Shown here piece by piece: positions 1 through 6,398 of a DNA stretch of 8,376 nucleotides (its first letter is position 1; every line of letters begins with the position of its first letter). The stretch covers positions 1-8,376 of the forward strand of contig JAGBUD010000035.1 in the NCBI GenBank assembly GCA_017630995.1. Direction: 5' to 3'. The stretch is from Clostridia bacterium. GTDB taxonomy: Bacteria; Bacillota_A; Clostridia; Oscillospirales; CAG-272. The notes under the pieces were generated by a model. That model was not told where the DNA came from and did no database searches. It worked only from the letters and a program-made list of their open reading frames with translations. The position numbers and the translations under genes were made by a program.

Positions 1-1196
1 ACCTCATCCTGATTCTTATCAAAATCGGTGAGTGTCATAGTTATGAGCTTTGCAACCTCTCTCATATCCTCTTCACCAAATCCGCGAGTGGTAACTGCGG
101 CGGTGCCGAGGCGAAGTCCGCTTGTAACAAAGGGCTTCTGCGTGTCAAAGGGAATAGCGTTCTTGTTGGTTGTGATTTCAACCTCGTCGAGAAGATGCTC
201 CGCTTCCTTGCCCGTGTCAACCTTCATACCCGTAAGGTCAACGAGAACGAGGTGGTTATCGGTGCCTCCGCTTACAAGGCCGAATCCCGCTTCTAAAAGG
301 CTCTCGGCAAGAACTGCGCAGTTCTTAACGACTTTCTTTGCATATTCGGTGAACTCGGGCTTGAGCGCCTCGCCAAAGCAAACTGCCTTTGCGGTAATGG
401 TGTGCATAAGGGGACCGCCTTGAATGCCGGGGAATATTGCCTTGTTTATCTTCTTTGCAAGCTCTTCATCGTTTGTGAGAATAAGTCCGCCTCTGGGGCC
501 GCGCAGGGTTTTGTGAGTTGTCGTAGTAACAACGTCGGCATAGGGCATCGGCGAGGGGTGAACTCCTGCGGCAACAAGACCTGCGATGTGCGCCATATCT
601 ACCATGAGATACGCGCCAACCTCTTTTGCTATGTCGGCAAACTTTTTAAAATCTATGATTCTCGGATATGCAGACGCGCCTGCGAGGATAAGCTTGGGCT
701 TGTTTTCCAGTGCAAGCTCTCTGACCTTGTCGTAATTGATTCTGCCGTCTTCCTTTTCAACTCCGTAGGGCACTATGTTCCAATATTTACCCGACATATT
801 TACAGGTGAGCCGTGGGAGAGATGACCGCCGTGAGCGAGGTTCATTGAAAGAACGGTGTCGCCGGGCTCAAGAAGCGCGAAGAAAACAGCCATATTAGCC
901 TGCGCTCCCGAGTGGGGCTGAACGTTTGCGTACTCTGCGCCGAAAAGCTTTTTAGCTCTCTCGATTGCAAGGTTTTCAACGATGTCAACGTTTTCGCAGC
1001 CGCCGTAATATCTCTTTGCGGGATAACCCTCGGCATATTTATTCGTAAGTGTCGTTCCGTTTGCTTCCATAACGGTTTCGGAAACAAAGTTTTCGGAAGC
1101 GATAAGCTCTATTTTATTCCTCTGTCTTGCCGTTTCCTTTTCAACTGCGGCAAAAACCTCGGGGTCATTGTTTTTCAAAAGCTCAAATTCTTTCAT
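1..1196 (-). CDS. glyA: Serine hydroxymethyltransferase, 3'-truncated by window edge
   Basis: This cytosolic PLP enzyme interconverts serine plus tetrahydrofolate with glycine plus 5,10-methylenetetrahydrofolate, the main source of one-carbon units. The reverse-strand reading gives 398 uninterrupted codons. Family landmarks appear in order: LIASENF at residues 31-37, YAEGYP at 55-60, KRYYGG at 61-66, QPHSGAQAN at 93-101, the PLP-contacting VDMAHIAGL at 199-207, and the cofactor-binding lysine in [14 protein letters not shown], which falls at K229, the same number as in Escherichia coli GlyA. Family members are about 410-420 residues, so only roughly the last 15-20 are missing, beyond position 1. 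The start is fixed by an AGGAGAGG ribosome binding site at 1201-1208 on the minus strand, four bases before ATG. It is divergent from the ABC operon, and the neighbours do not suggest a shared function. Identification is very secure. Confidence 0.98.
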   Translation of the reverse strand, partial: MKEFELLKNNDPEVFAAVEKETARQRNKIELIASENFVSETVMEANGTTLTNKYAEGYPAKRYYGGCENVDIVENLAIERAKKLFGAEYANVQPHSGAQANMAVFFALLEPGDTVLSMNLAHGGHLSHGSPVNMSGKYWNIVPYGVEKEDGRINYDKVRELALENKPKLILAGASAYPRIIDFKKFADIAKEVGAYLMVDMAHIAGLVAAGVHPSPMPYADVVTTTTHKTLRGPRGGLILTNDEELAKKINKAIFPGIQGGPLMHTITAKAVCFGEALKPEFTEYAKKVVKNCAVLAESLLEAGFGLVSGGTDNHLVLVDLTGMKVDTGKEAEHLLDEVEITTNKNAIPFDTQKPFVTSGLRLGTAAVTTRGFGEEDMREVAKLITMTLTDFDKNQDE

Positions 1197-1200
1197 TTTC

Positions 1201-1208
1201 CCTCTCCT
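1201..1208 (-). promoter_or_regulatory. glyA ribosome binding site
   Basis: On the minus strand this reads AGGAGAGG, followed by GAAA and the ATG at 1196-1194. It is a strong Shine-Dalgarno match at workable spacing (the AGGAG core lies seven bases from the ATG), and it sets the glyA start. Confidence 0.85.
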
Positions 1209-1239
1209 AACGGTAATGGTTTCGATTTAATTAAACAAC

Positions 1240-1268
1240 ATTATACACATTTTACTCTCGCTTGTCAA
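1240..1268 (-). promoter_or_regulatory. glyA promoter (housekeeping sigma, consensus boxes)
   Basis: Read on the minus strand, TTGACA (1268-1263) is followed by a 17-base spacer and TATAAT (1245-1240). Both hexamers match the sigma-70/sigma-A consensus exactly at optimal spacing. Transcription would start near 1233, leaving a 5' leader of only about 35 bases. That is too short for a glycine or tetrahydrofolate riboswitch, so regulation, if any, would be by protein operators or at another level. The boxes are seen directly; their use as a promoter is inference. Confidence 0.9.
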
Positions 1269-1316
1269 GGTTTTAGACACATTATGAGAGCATTTTCGGA
1301 GTCATTTAACCACGTG

Positions 1317-1392
1317 TATACTATAATTTTAACAAAATACTTTAATATTATAATGTTTTGTTCATAATTTATCTATATTTATATAGTATAAT
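1317..1392 (+). promoter_or_regulatory. Probable promoter region of the ABC operon
   Basis: This very A+T-rich stretch holds three exact TATAAT hexamers on the plus strand, at 1322-1327, 1349-1354 and 1387-1392. None has a good TTGACA-like partner at 16-18 bases. The last is best placed, since it would start transcription near 1399 and give a leader of about 70 bases. The nearest -35-like word for it, TTGTTC at 1358-1363, is 23 bases away, which is too far. The operon must have a promoter between glyA and 1472, but which box is used cannot be settled by eye. A weak promoter that needs an activator would fit. Confidence 0.4.
1373..1386 (+). repeat. Inverted repeat next to candidate -10 box
   Basis: CTATA and TATAG arms (1373-1377, 1382-1386) are separated by TTTA and directly abut the TATAAT at 1387-1392. 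It is perfect but short, and in A+T-rich DNA it may be chance. If the adjacent box is the -10 element, this repeat fills most of the spacer, a usual place for a regulator site. Confidence 0.35.
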
Positions 1393-1397
1393 ATGTC

Positions 1398-1410
1398 ATT
1401 ATGGCATAAT
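1398..1410 (+). promoter_or_regulatory. 13-base palindrome, possible operator
   Basis: ATTATG and CATAAT form perfect six-base arms around a single G. It sits where transcription would begin if the TATAAT at 1387-1392 is used. Matching half-sites occur nearby: CATTATG at 1280-1286, just upstream of the glyA -35 box, and CATAAT at 1363-1368. The size and position suit a dimeric repressor, but no regulator gene lies in the window and the protein is unknown. Confidence 0.4.
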
Positions 1411-1411
1411 T

Positions 1412-1425
1412 CGGGGTTTTCCCCG
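1412..1425 (+). repeat. G+C-rich hairpin in operon leader
   Basis: CGGGG and CCCCG arms around a TTTT loop form a perfect five-pair hairpin in otherwise A+T-rich DNA. It is followed by CGGTTTTAAG, with only four T, so it is a poor intrinsic terminator as it stands. It could be an attenuator, a 5' stabilising structure, or simply part of the palindrome run 1373-1463. Confidence 0.5.
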
Positions 1426-1442
1426 CGGTTTTAAGCTTAAAG

Positions 1443-1474
1443 AAAGGAAATCGGGAATCCGATATAAAAAAATG
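1443..1474 (+). promoter_or_regulatory. Ribosome binding site with hairpin before ATPase start
   Basis: The only Shine-Dalgarno-like word before the ATPase ATG (1472-1474) is AAAGGA at 1443-1448, 23 bases upstream, much farther than in the other genes here (about 6-8 bases). Between them lies a perfect hairpin with arms ATCGG (1450-1454) and CCGAT (1459-1463) and loop GAAT. If folded, it removes 14 bases and leaves an effective spacing of nine. A 10-base palindrome, TTAAGCTTAA (1431-1440), lies just before. The sequence is seen directly; the role in initiation is inference. Confidence 0.45.
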
Positions 1475-2449
1475 GTAAAGGTAGAGCATCTTGTAAAGAG
1501 ATACGGAACTAATTACGCGCTTGATGATATTAGCTTTGAAATAGGTGAGGGCGAGATAGTCGGCTTGCTTGGTCCTAACGGTGCAGGTAAGAGTACGACG
1601 ATGAATATTTTGACGGGTTATCTTTCGACAACGTCGGGAGCGGCATACGTCAACGGAATAAATATTCTTGACGACCCGATAGGCGCAAAGAGATATATAG
1701 GCTTTCTTCCCGAGCAGCCGCCCGTATATCCCGATATGACGGTTTTCGAATACCTTAATTTCGTATATGAGCTTAAAGGCTGCAAGCTTGACAGAGAGGC
1801 GCACCTCTCCGAGATTCTTTCCGTTGTAAGACTTGTTGACGTTAAGAACAGACTCATAAAGAATCTTTCAAAGGGTTACCGTCAGAGAGTCGGAATAGCA
1901 CAGGCTCTTGTAAACGACCCCAAGGTTATAATTTTCGACGAGCCCACCGTAGGTCTTGACCCCAAGCAGATTCTTGAGGTTAGAAATCTTTTGAGAACTC
2001 TTGCAAAGAAGCACACGGTTATTCTTTCAACTCATATTCTTGCCGAGGTTCAGGCGGTTTGCGAGAGAATAATCATCATAAACAAAGGAAAGATAATCGC
2101 CGACGAGCGCACGGAGGACCTCACCCGTACGATACAGGACGGATATCATTATCAGTTCAAGATTATCGGTCCCTCAAAGGAGATTGTTTCCGCAATTTCC
2201 AAAATCAACGGAGTTAAGAGCATCTCGGAAACGGGAGAAAGAGACTCTGAAGCATTTGCATATCTCGTTGAGAGCGAAAGAGGAATCGACGTCAGAAAGT
2301 CGATATTCAATCTTTGCGCGAGAATGAACTGGGCAATTCTCGGTCTTATGCCCGTGGGCACCGACCTTGAATCCATATTTATCAGGCTTGTTGACCGCTC
2401 TGAAGGACAGGCTATGCAGAAAAAGGAAAAGCGCTCCAGAGCGCATTAA
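1472..2449 (+). CDS. ABC transporter ATP-binding protein, GldA-like
   Basis: This 325-residue cytoplasmic ATPase would drive the permease encoded next. All ABC motifs are intact: Walker A GPNGAGKST at 34-42, Q-loop glutamine in LPEQPP at 79-84, signature LSKGYRQR at 132-139, Walker B VIIFDEP at 152-158 with catalytic E157, D-loop GLDP at 161-164 and switch histidine H188. The Q-loop segment PEQPPVYPDMTV and the short signature are typical of the ABC-2/GldA type rather than importers. After about residue 225 there is a C-terminal extension of about 100 residues, as often seen in ABC-2 exporter ATPases, ending in a basic tail. I chose the ATG at 1472 because homology starts at MVKVEHLVKRYG; an in-frame upstream TTG at 1358 would add 38 residues encoded by promoter-like DNA. 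It is first in a five-gene operon. The exact substrate is unknown. Confidence 0.93.
   Translation: MVKVEHLVKRYGTNYALDDISFEIGEGEIVGLLGPNGAGKSTTMNILTGYLSTTSGAAYVNGINILDDPIGAKRYIGFLPEQPPVYPDMTVFEYLNFVYELKGCKLDREAHLSEILSVVRLVDVKNRLIKNLSKGYRQRVGIAQALVNDPKVIIFDEPTVGLDPKQILEVRNLLRTLAKKHTVILSTHILAEVQAVCERIIIINKGKIIADERTEDLTRTIQDGYHYQFKIIGPSKEIVSAISKINGVKSISETGERDSEAFAYLVESERGIDVRKSIFNLCARMNWAILGLMPVGTDLESIFIRLVDRSEGQAMQKKEKRSRAH
2431..2444 (+). repeat. Hairpin at ATPase-permease junction
   Basis: GCGCTC (2431-2436) and GAGCGC (2439-2444) are perfect complementary arms; with a four-base loop the stem is five G+C-rich pairs. It ends two bases before the ATPase stop codon and just before the permease ribosome binding site AAGGAG (2448-2453). 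No T-run follows, so it is not a terminator. It could affect mRNA processing or permease translation, or may only reflect codons of the basic tail. Confidence 0.4.
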
Positions 2450-2461
2450 GGAGAAATAAAG

Positions 2462-3169
2462 ATGATTGCAGTATTTAAAAAAGAGATGCGCTCGTATTTC
2501 ACAAGCGTTATAGGATACGTTTTTATGGTGCTTTATCTCGCTCTTGCGGGTGCGGTTTTCTGCTATAGCACGCTTTTCTCCATGTCGGCTGACGTAACGA
2601 CGTTTTACACCCTTATGCTCATAGTTTCGGCTATAGTTCTTCCTCTCCTCACGATGAAGTCATTTTCCGAGGAAAGAAAGGTAAAAACCGAGCAGCTTCT
2701 CCTCACCTCTCCCGTATCCCTTATAGGAATAGTTGCGGGAAAGTTCTTCGCAGCATACAGCATTTTTGCAAGCTGCATGGTTGTAAATTCGCTTTACTTC
2801 CTCTTCCTTGTAAATTACGCGTCACTTAAATTCTCGGTGCTTATCGGAAACCTCGTTGCTATTCTGCTTGTCGGTATGGTATTTATCGCAATCGGACTCT
2901 TCGTGTCCTCTCTTACCGAAAATCAGCTTTCCGCCGCAATCGGAACGATAGCAATAATTCTTGCGTTTCTTCTTATCGGTGTGCTTTCGTCGCTTATCCC
3001 GTCGTCGCTTCCCGTAAGATACGTGCTTGATTTTATTTCGATATTCTCAAGATTCCAGGCATTCACCGCGGGATATCTTGATATAGCCGCACTTATTTAC
3101 TATATTTCCGTGGCATTTATTTTCCTTTATCTGACGGTGCGTATTTACGACCGCCGCCGCTATAATTGA
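2462..3169 (+). CDS. ABC-2 type permease, GldF-like
   Basis: This 235-residue integral membrane protein would be the transmembrane subunit partnering the ATPase, probably as a homodimer since no second permease gene is seen in the window. Six hydrophobic segments lie at about residues 16-38, 48-66, 93-117, 125-150, 157-180 and 207-228. After the second comes the cytoplasmic loop FSEERKVKTEQLLLTSPVS (68-86), the conserved glutamate-containing ABC-2 motif thought to contact the ATPase. FSRFQAFTAGYLD (195-207), before the last helix, is the usual GldF-type loop. The start ATG follows AAGGAG at eight bases, and the gene lies 12 bases after the ATPase. The short length and lone six-helix unit match GldF and related permeases. 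The family is secure; what is moved, or whether anything is transported, is not shown. Confidence 0.9.
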   Translation: MIAVFKKEMRSYFTSVIGYVFMVLYLALAGAVFCYSTLFSMSADVTTFYTLMLIVSAIVLPLLTMKSFSEERKVKTEQLLLTSPVSLIGIVAGKFFAAYSIFASCMVVNSLYFLFLVNYASLKFSVLIGNLVAILLVGMVFIAIGLFVSSLTENQLSAAIGTIAIILAFLLIGVLSSLIPSSLPVRYVLDFISIFSRFQAFTAGYLDIAALIYYISVAFIFLYLTVRIYDRRRYN

Positions 3170-3175
3170 GAGGTG
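3169..3175 (+). promoter_or_regulatory. Ribosome binding site that sets the first GldG-like start
   Basis: AGAGGTG lies eight bases before the ATG at 3184 and begins at the last base of the permease stop codon. It favours that ATG over the in-frame TTG at 3166, which overlaps the stop codon and has no ribosome binding site. The overlap suggests translational coupling. Confidence 0.65.
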
Positions 3176-3183
3176 CCGAAAAT

Positions 3184-4680
3184 ATGCGAAAATTCAAATT
3201 TGAAAACGTTACGTCGGGTGTCTTGACCGCGTCCCTTATTGCGTCGGTTCTAGCGCTTAACGTTGTCATTTTCATAGTAGCGAGCTTCTTCGGGCTTTCC
3301 TTTGCACCCAAAGAAAAGGACGCGATAGTTTTGAGCGGAGCGACGGATTCGCTTTTTGCCAATATTATCGAGGACAGAAAAACGGTTAAGATAACGTTCT
3401 GTCTTCCCTCGGAAGCCGACCTTAACAATCATCAAACGGGCGCATACGTTCACAAAACCGCCCTTGAATATGCCGAAAGGTATGATTTCATAGAAATCGA
3501 ATATATAAACCTCATCACCAGAAAAAACAGCAAGGGTGAAACGGTGGATTTGGATAAATATACCGTCGATGAGGACGGAAACAAAACCGTTATCGCAAAG
3601 TCATCGGTAATTTTTGAATGCGGAAACAATTTCAAGGTTGTAACCGATAACTATACCTCTGCGGGATTTTCCGATTTCTACACGCTCAATTCCTCTCAAA
3701 ACGCTACCTCCTATAACGGAGAAGCGTTTATGGCTTCAATGATATATTGGGTAACGGTTGAGGAGCACCCCACCGCATATTTTACGGTAGGACACAGCGA
3801 GCAGCTTGATGCAACCTTTGCCAATCTTCTCACCATGGCGGGATATAATCTCAACACGGTTAATCTCAAGGATTCCGAGGTTCCCGCAGATGCCGAAATG
3901 CTTATAATTTCAAATCCGTTGAGCGATTTTGAAAGAGCTGCGGACGGCTCTAATTTCCGCAGTGAAATCGAGAAAATGCGCACTTATATGCAAAACGGTG
4001 GAAATATTTACGTTTCGCTTGACCCGTACGTCAGAAGTCTTCCCGCACTTGAGGATTTCATTTCGGAATTCGGAATTGAATTTTCCGAAACGGAGATTGA
4101 GTCCTCAACCTTGAGAAATATCGTTAAGGATTCCGAAAACGCAATAACCACCGACGGATTTACTCTCGTGGCAGATTTTTCTGCGGACGAGCAATCGCAG
4201 GTGATCAAGGAAACTGTCGGTAAGTATTCCGACGGAAGCGTTATAATCCGCGAATGTGCCGCGCTTGAGCTTTCATCTTCGGCAAAGCCGCTTCTTGTTT
4301 CGAGCAAGTCCTCGACCCTTGAGGTAAACGGCGAAAGAGTTGATTCAAACGGTCAGTACTGCGTTGCAGCATACGCAAAAACCGAGGCCAAGGACGGCAA
4401 AACGTCCTCTATAGTAGTTATTCCGAGCATTTACTTGACGGTTTCGGACGCGCTTGTAACTAACGGATATGCAAACAAGGATTTCATATACTCACTGTTC
4501 GATAATTTCTACGGACGTGACGGAATGCCTTACGGCTGTAAGGTTGCATTCTATAACAGCGGTATCCTCGAAAATCTTACTATGGGAACCGCAAGGGTAT
4601 ACACCGCAATTATTTTGGCTATTCCTTGTGTTATTGCCGTATTCGGCGCAGTATTGATAATTAGAAGAAAGAATAGGTAA
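3184..4680 (+). CDS. GldG-like ABC auxiliary protein, first of two
   Basis: This 498-residue protein has an N-terminal membrane helix (about 14-40), a large extracytoplasmic part, and a C-terminal helix (about 473-493) ending in IIRRKNR, so both tails should be cytoplasmic. It fits the GldG/ABC_transp_aux family: KITFC at 69-73 opens the first domain and YFTVGHSE at 199-206 corresponds to the family's YFLTGHGE motif. LIISNP and the NGGNIYVSLDPYVRSLP stretch follow, as expected for the Rossmann-like aux domain. It aligns over this whole region with the next gene product, so the two are paralogues. Differences are clear: the DLT..LYTVS motif after the first helix is not recognisable here, and the GHGE motif reads GHSE. 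It probably sits on the permease and forms part of an external complex; no catalytic role can be read. The gap to the permease is 14 bases. Confidence 0.85.
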   Translation: MRKFKFENVTSGVLTASLIASVLALNVVIFIVASFFGLSFAPKEKDAIVLSGATDSLFANIIEDRKTVKITFCLPSEADLNNHQTGAYVHKTALEYAERYDFIEIEYINLITRKNSKGETVDLDKYTVDEDGNKTVIAKSSVIFECGNNFKVVTDNYTSAGFSDFYTLNSSQNATSYNGEAFMASMIYWVTVEEHPTAYFTVGHSEQLDATFANLLTMAGYNLNTVNLKDSEVPADAEMLIISNPLSDFERAADGSNFRSEIEKMRTYMQNGGNIYVSLDPYVRSLPALEDFISEFGIEFSETEIESSTLRNIVKDSENAITTDGFTLVADFSADEQSQVIKETVGKYSDGSVIIRECAALELSSSAKPLLVSSKSSTLEVNGERVDSNGQYCVAAYAKTEAKDGKTSSIVVIPSIYLTVSDALVTNGYANKDFIYSLFDNFYGRDGMPYGCKVAFYNSGILENLTMGTARVYTAIILAIPCVIAVFGAVLIIRRKNR

Positions 4681-4685
4681 CCCCG

Positions 4686-6386
4686 ATGAAAATATTTAAA
4701 GGAAAAAGCAAGAGAACAAAGCTCTTCACACTCGTTTCTCTTGCCCTTATCGCCCTTTTGTTCGGCTTGAATCTGCTTCTGTCGATAGTTGGGCAAAATA
4801 ACCTTATCTTCTTGGATTTAACTCCCGAGGAACTCTACACGGTCAGTGACAGAATGTTCGAGGAATGTGAGTTTATAAACGACCTCTCGGATAAGAAAGT
4901 AAAGATTACGTTCTGCACCGATTCCGATTATCTCATTGCTTCAACAACGACAAGAGCAACCTACTTTATGGCGCTTTCTCTTGAGAAGAAATTTGATAAC
5001 CTTGAGGTTGAAACAGTAAACGTAACATATAATCCCACCGCGGTTGCCAAGTATAAAACAACCTCGCTTTCGGTTATAAATCCCACCGACGTAATAGTTT
5101 CCTACGGTGACCGCTACAGAATCGTCGGAGCGGAAAGCTTTTGGACGGTAAGCGACGGGGAATATTGGTCCTATAACGGCGAATATAAGCTCGCAACCGT
5201 AATGAAATCCGTTACGCTTGCAAACGATAAAAACCCCACCGCATATTTCCTCACGGGACATGGCGAAACGTATTACGATTTCAATGCTCCCGATTCGGAG
5301 GGAAGCATTAAAACCGCAGTCCTCAAGGATCTTTTGACGGAAAGAGGACTTGTTGTAAAAACTCTTGATATCAACGCAGTTGACGAAATTCCCAAGGATT
5401 GCGCGCTTCTCATAATTAACGATCCCACAATTGATTTCGTTGCTGATAAGAATCAGTTTAACTCCTTTGCATACGTATCGGACACCGAAAAAATAGACAG
5501 ATATCTTACCAAAAATCAGGGCGCGCTCATAGTGGCAAAGGACCCGAGCGTCAGCCTGCCCATTTTTGAGGATTTTCTTTCTGAATGGGGATTTGAATTC
5601 TCCAATTCGGTTCTCAAGGACACGAACACCACCGCGGCAGAGGATGCAGAGGGCGGCTCAACTGCAGCTCCCGAATATACCGACACCATAATCTCGGTTT
5701 ACAACACCGACAACACAAGCTACGGACACGCAATTTACGGTGATTTTGCCGACCTCGTGTCAGCTCCCAAAACCGTGTTCAAGAATTCGGGATATATCGA
5801 CAGAGCGTTTGGAGAAACCTCAACGGTTAACGAGCCGGGAACGCCCGACGTAACGAAGAGATACGCGTCGTTCTTGACGACTCCCCTTACCTCGCAGCCC
5901 TTTATTTACAACGAAAGCCAAGGCATTTTTGAGGCAGCGGGCGCAAAGAATGCGTATGACCTTGCAGCAGTTGTTACAAGAAGCGCTTTCGATTCCAAAA
6001 CGGCAGAGTATACCTACTCGTACGTATTTTGCGTTAACAGCATAGACTTCTTTGACAGCACACTTCTCGGAAACTCCTCTTATGCAAATTACGATATAGT
6101 ATCAGCTCTTGTCAACAATATGGCAAGAATGGATATTTACGCTTCCACCGACCTCGGCGGCACGTCGCTCAACACCGAGAAATACGGCGGTAAGCAGCTT
6201 GTAAGCTTGAAGCTCTCCGCAACGGAGGATACCTACGTTTATTCCCCCGACGGAAAAGAGATTCTCAAGGTTAATAAAGCGATAACTCAAACCGCTCAAA
6301 TCGTGTTTACGGTTTTGGTTGCCGTTCTTCCCGTTGCGGTTCTTATAACCGGAATACTAATTTCAATAAAACGTAAATTTTTGTAA
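4686..6386 (+). CDS. GldG-like ABC auxiliary protein, second of two
   Basis: This 566-residue membrane-anchored protein is the more canonical GldG homologue. A basic N-terminus (KIFKGKSKRTK) leads into a helix at about 15-36, then the family motif DLTPEELYTVS at 44-54, KITFC at 73-77, and PTAYFLTGHGE at 184-194. LLIINDP and SLPIFEDFLSEWGFEFS follow, matching the first paralogue. A second helix at about 539-561 ends in ISIKRKFL, so the central portion of about 500 residues should lie outside the membrane. An acidic, Ala/Thr/Gly-rich stretch around residues 312-332 looks like a loop not obvious in the paralogue. Only five bases separate it from the preceding stop codon, and its weak ribosome binding site (AGGT at 4675-4678) overlaps that stop, which points to translational coupling. 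Role is by family only: an accessory subunit of the ABC complex. Confidence 0.87.
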   Translation: MKIFKGKSKRTKLFTLVSLALIALLFGLNLLLSIVGQNNLIFLDLTPEELYTVSDRMFEECEFINDLSDKKVKITFCTDSDYLIASTTTRATYFMALSLEKKFDNLEVETVNVTYNPTAVAKYKTTSLSVINPTDVIVSYGDRYRIVGAESFWTVSDGEYWSYNGEYKLATVMKSVTLANDKNPTAYFLTGHGETYYDFNAPDSEGSIKTAVLKDLLTERGLVVKTLDINAVDEIPKDCALLIINDPTIDFVADKNQFNSFAYVSDTEKIDRYLTKNQGALIVAKDPSVSLPIFEDFLSEWGFEFSNSVLKDTNTTAAEDAEGGSTAAPEYTDTIISVYNTDNTSYGHAIYGDFADLVSAPKTVFKNSGYIDRAFGETSTVNEPGTPDVTKRYASFLTTPLTSQPFIYNESQGIFEAAGAKNAYDLAAVVTRSAFDSKTAEYTYSYVFCVNSIDFFDSTLLGNSSYANYDIVSALVNNMARMDIYASTDLGGTSLNTEKYGGKQLVSLKLSATEDTYVYSPDGKEILKVNKAITQTAQIVFTVLVAVLPVAVLITGILISIKRKFL

Positions 6387-6392
6387 AGGAGG
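6385..6392 (+). promoter_or_regulatory. Ribosome binding site of the DUF4340-like gene
   Basis: AAAGGAGG overlaps the TAA of the second GldG-like gene and lies six bases before ATG 6399. It is the strongest such site in the operon and fixes the start of the last gene. Confidence 0.85.
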
Positions 6393-6398
6393 CCGAAA

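Noticed and set aside
1197..1240. Glycine or folate riboswitch in front of glyA
   Set aside because: The leader from the consensus promoter is only about 35 bases, too short for any known aptamer of these classes.
28..1367. Open frames on the plus strand across the glyA region (28-423, 402-809, 912-1367)
   Set aside because: They are antisense to a full, conserved glyA reading frame and their translations look like no known protein; the last also runs over the glyA promoter.
1412..1430. Intrinsic terminator or attenuator at the CGGGG/CCCCG hairpin
   Set aside because: Only four T follow, after an intervening CGG, so it does not meet the usual stem-plus-T-run pattern; kept only as a hairpin.
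1358..1471. N-terminal extension of the ATPase from the in-frame TTG at 1358
   Set aside because: The 38 added residues are encoded by A+T-rich promoter-like, palindromic DNA, have no homology to ABC ATPases and no ribosome binding site. The domain starts normally at ATG 1472.
3166..3183. Start of the first GldG-like protein at TTG 3166
   Set aside because: It overlaps the permease stop codon and has no ribosome binding site at proper distance, whereas AGAGGTG is well spaced from ATG 3184.
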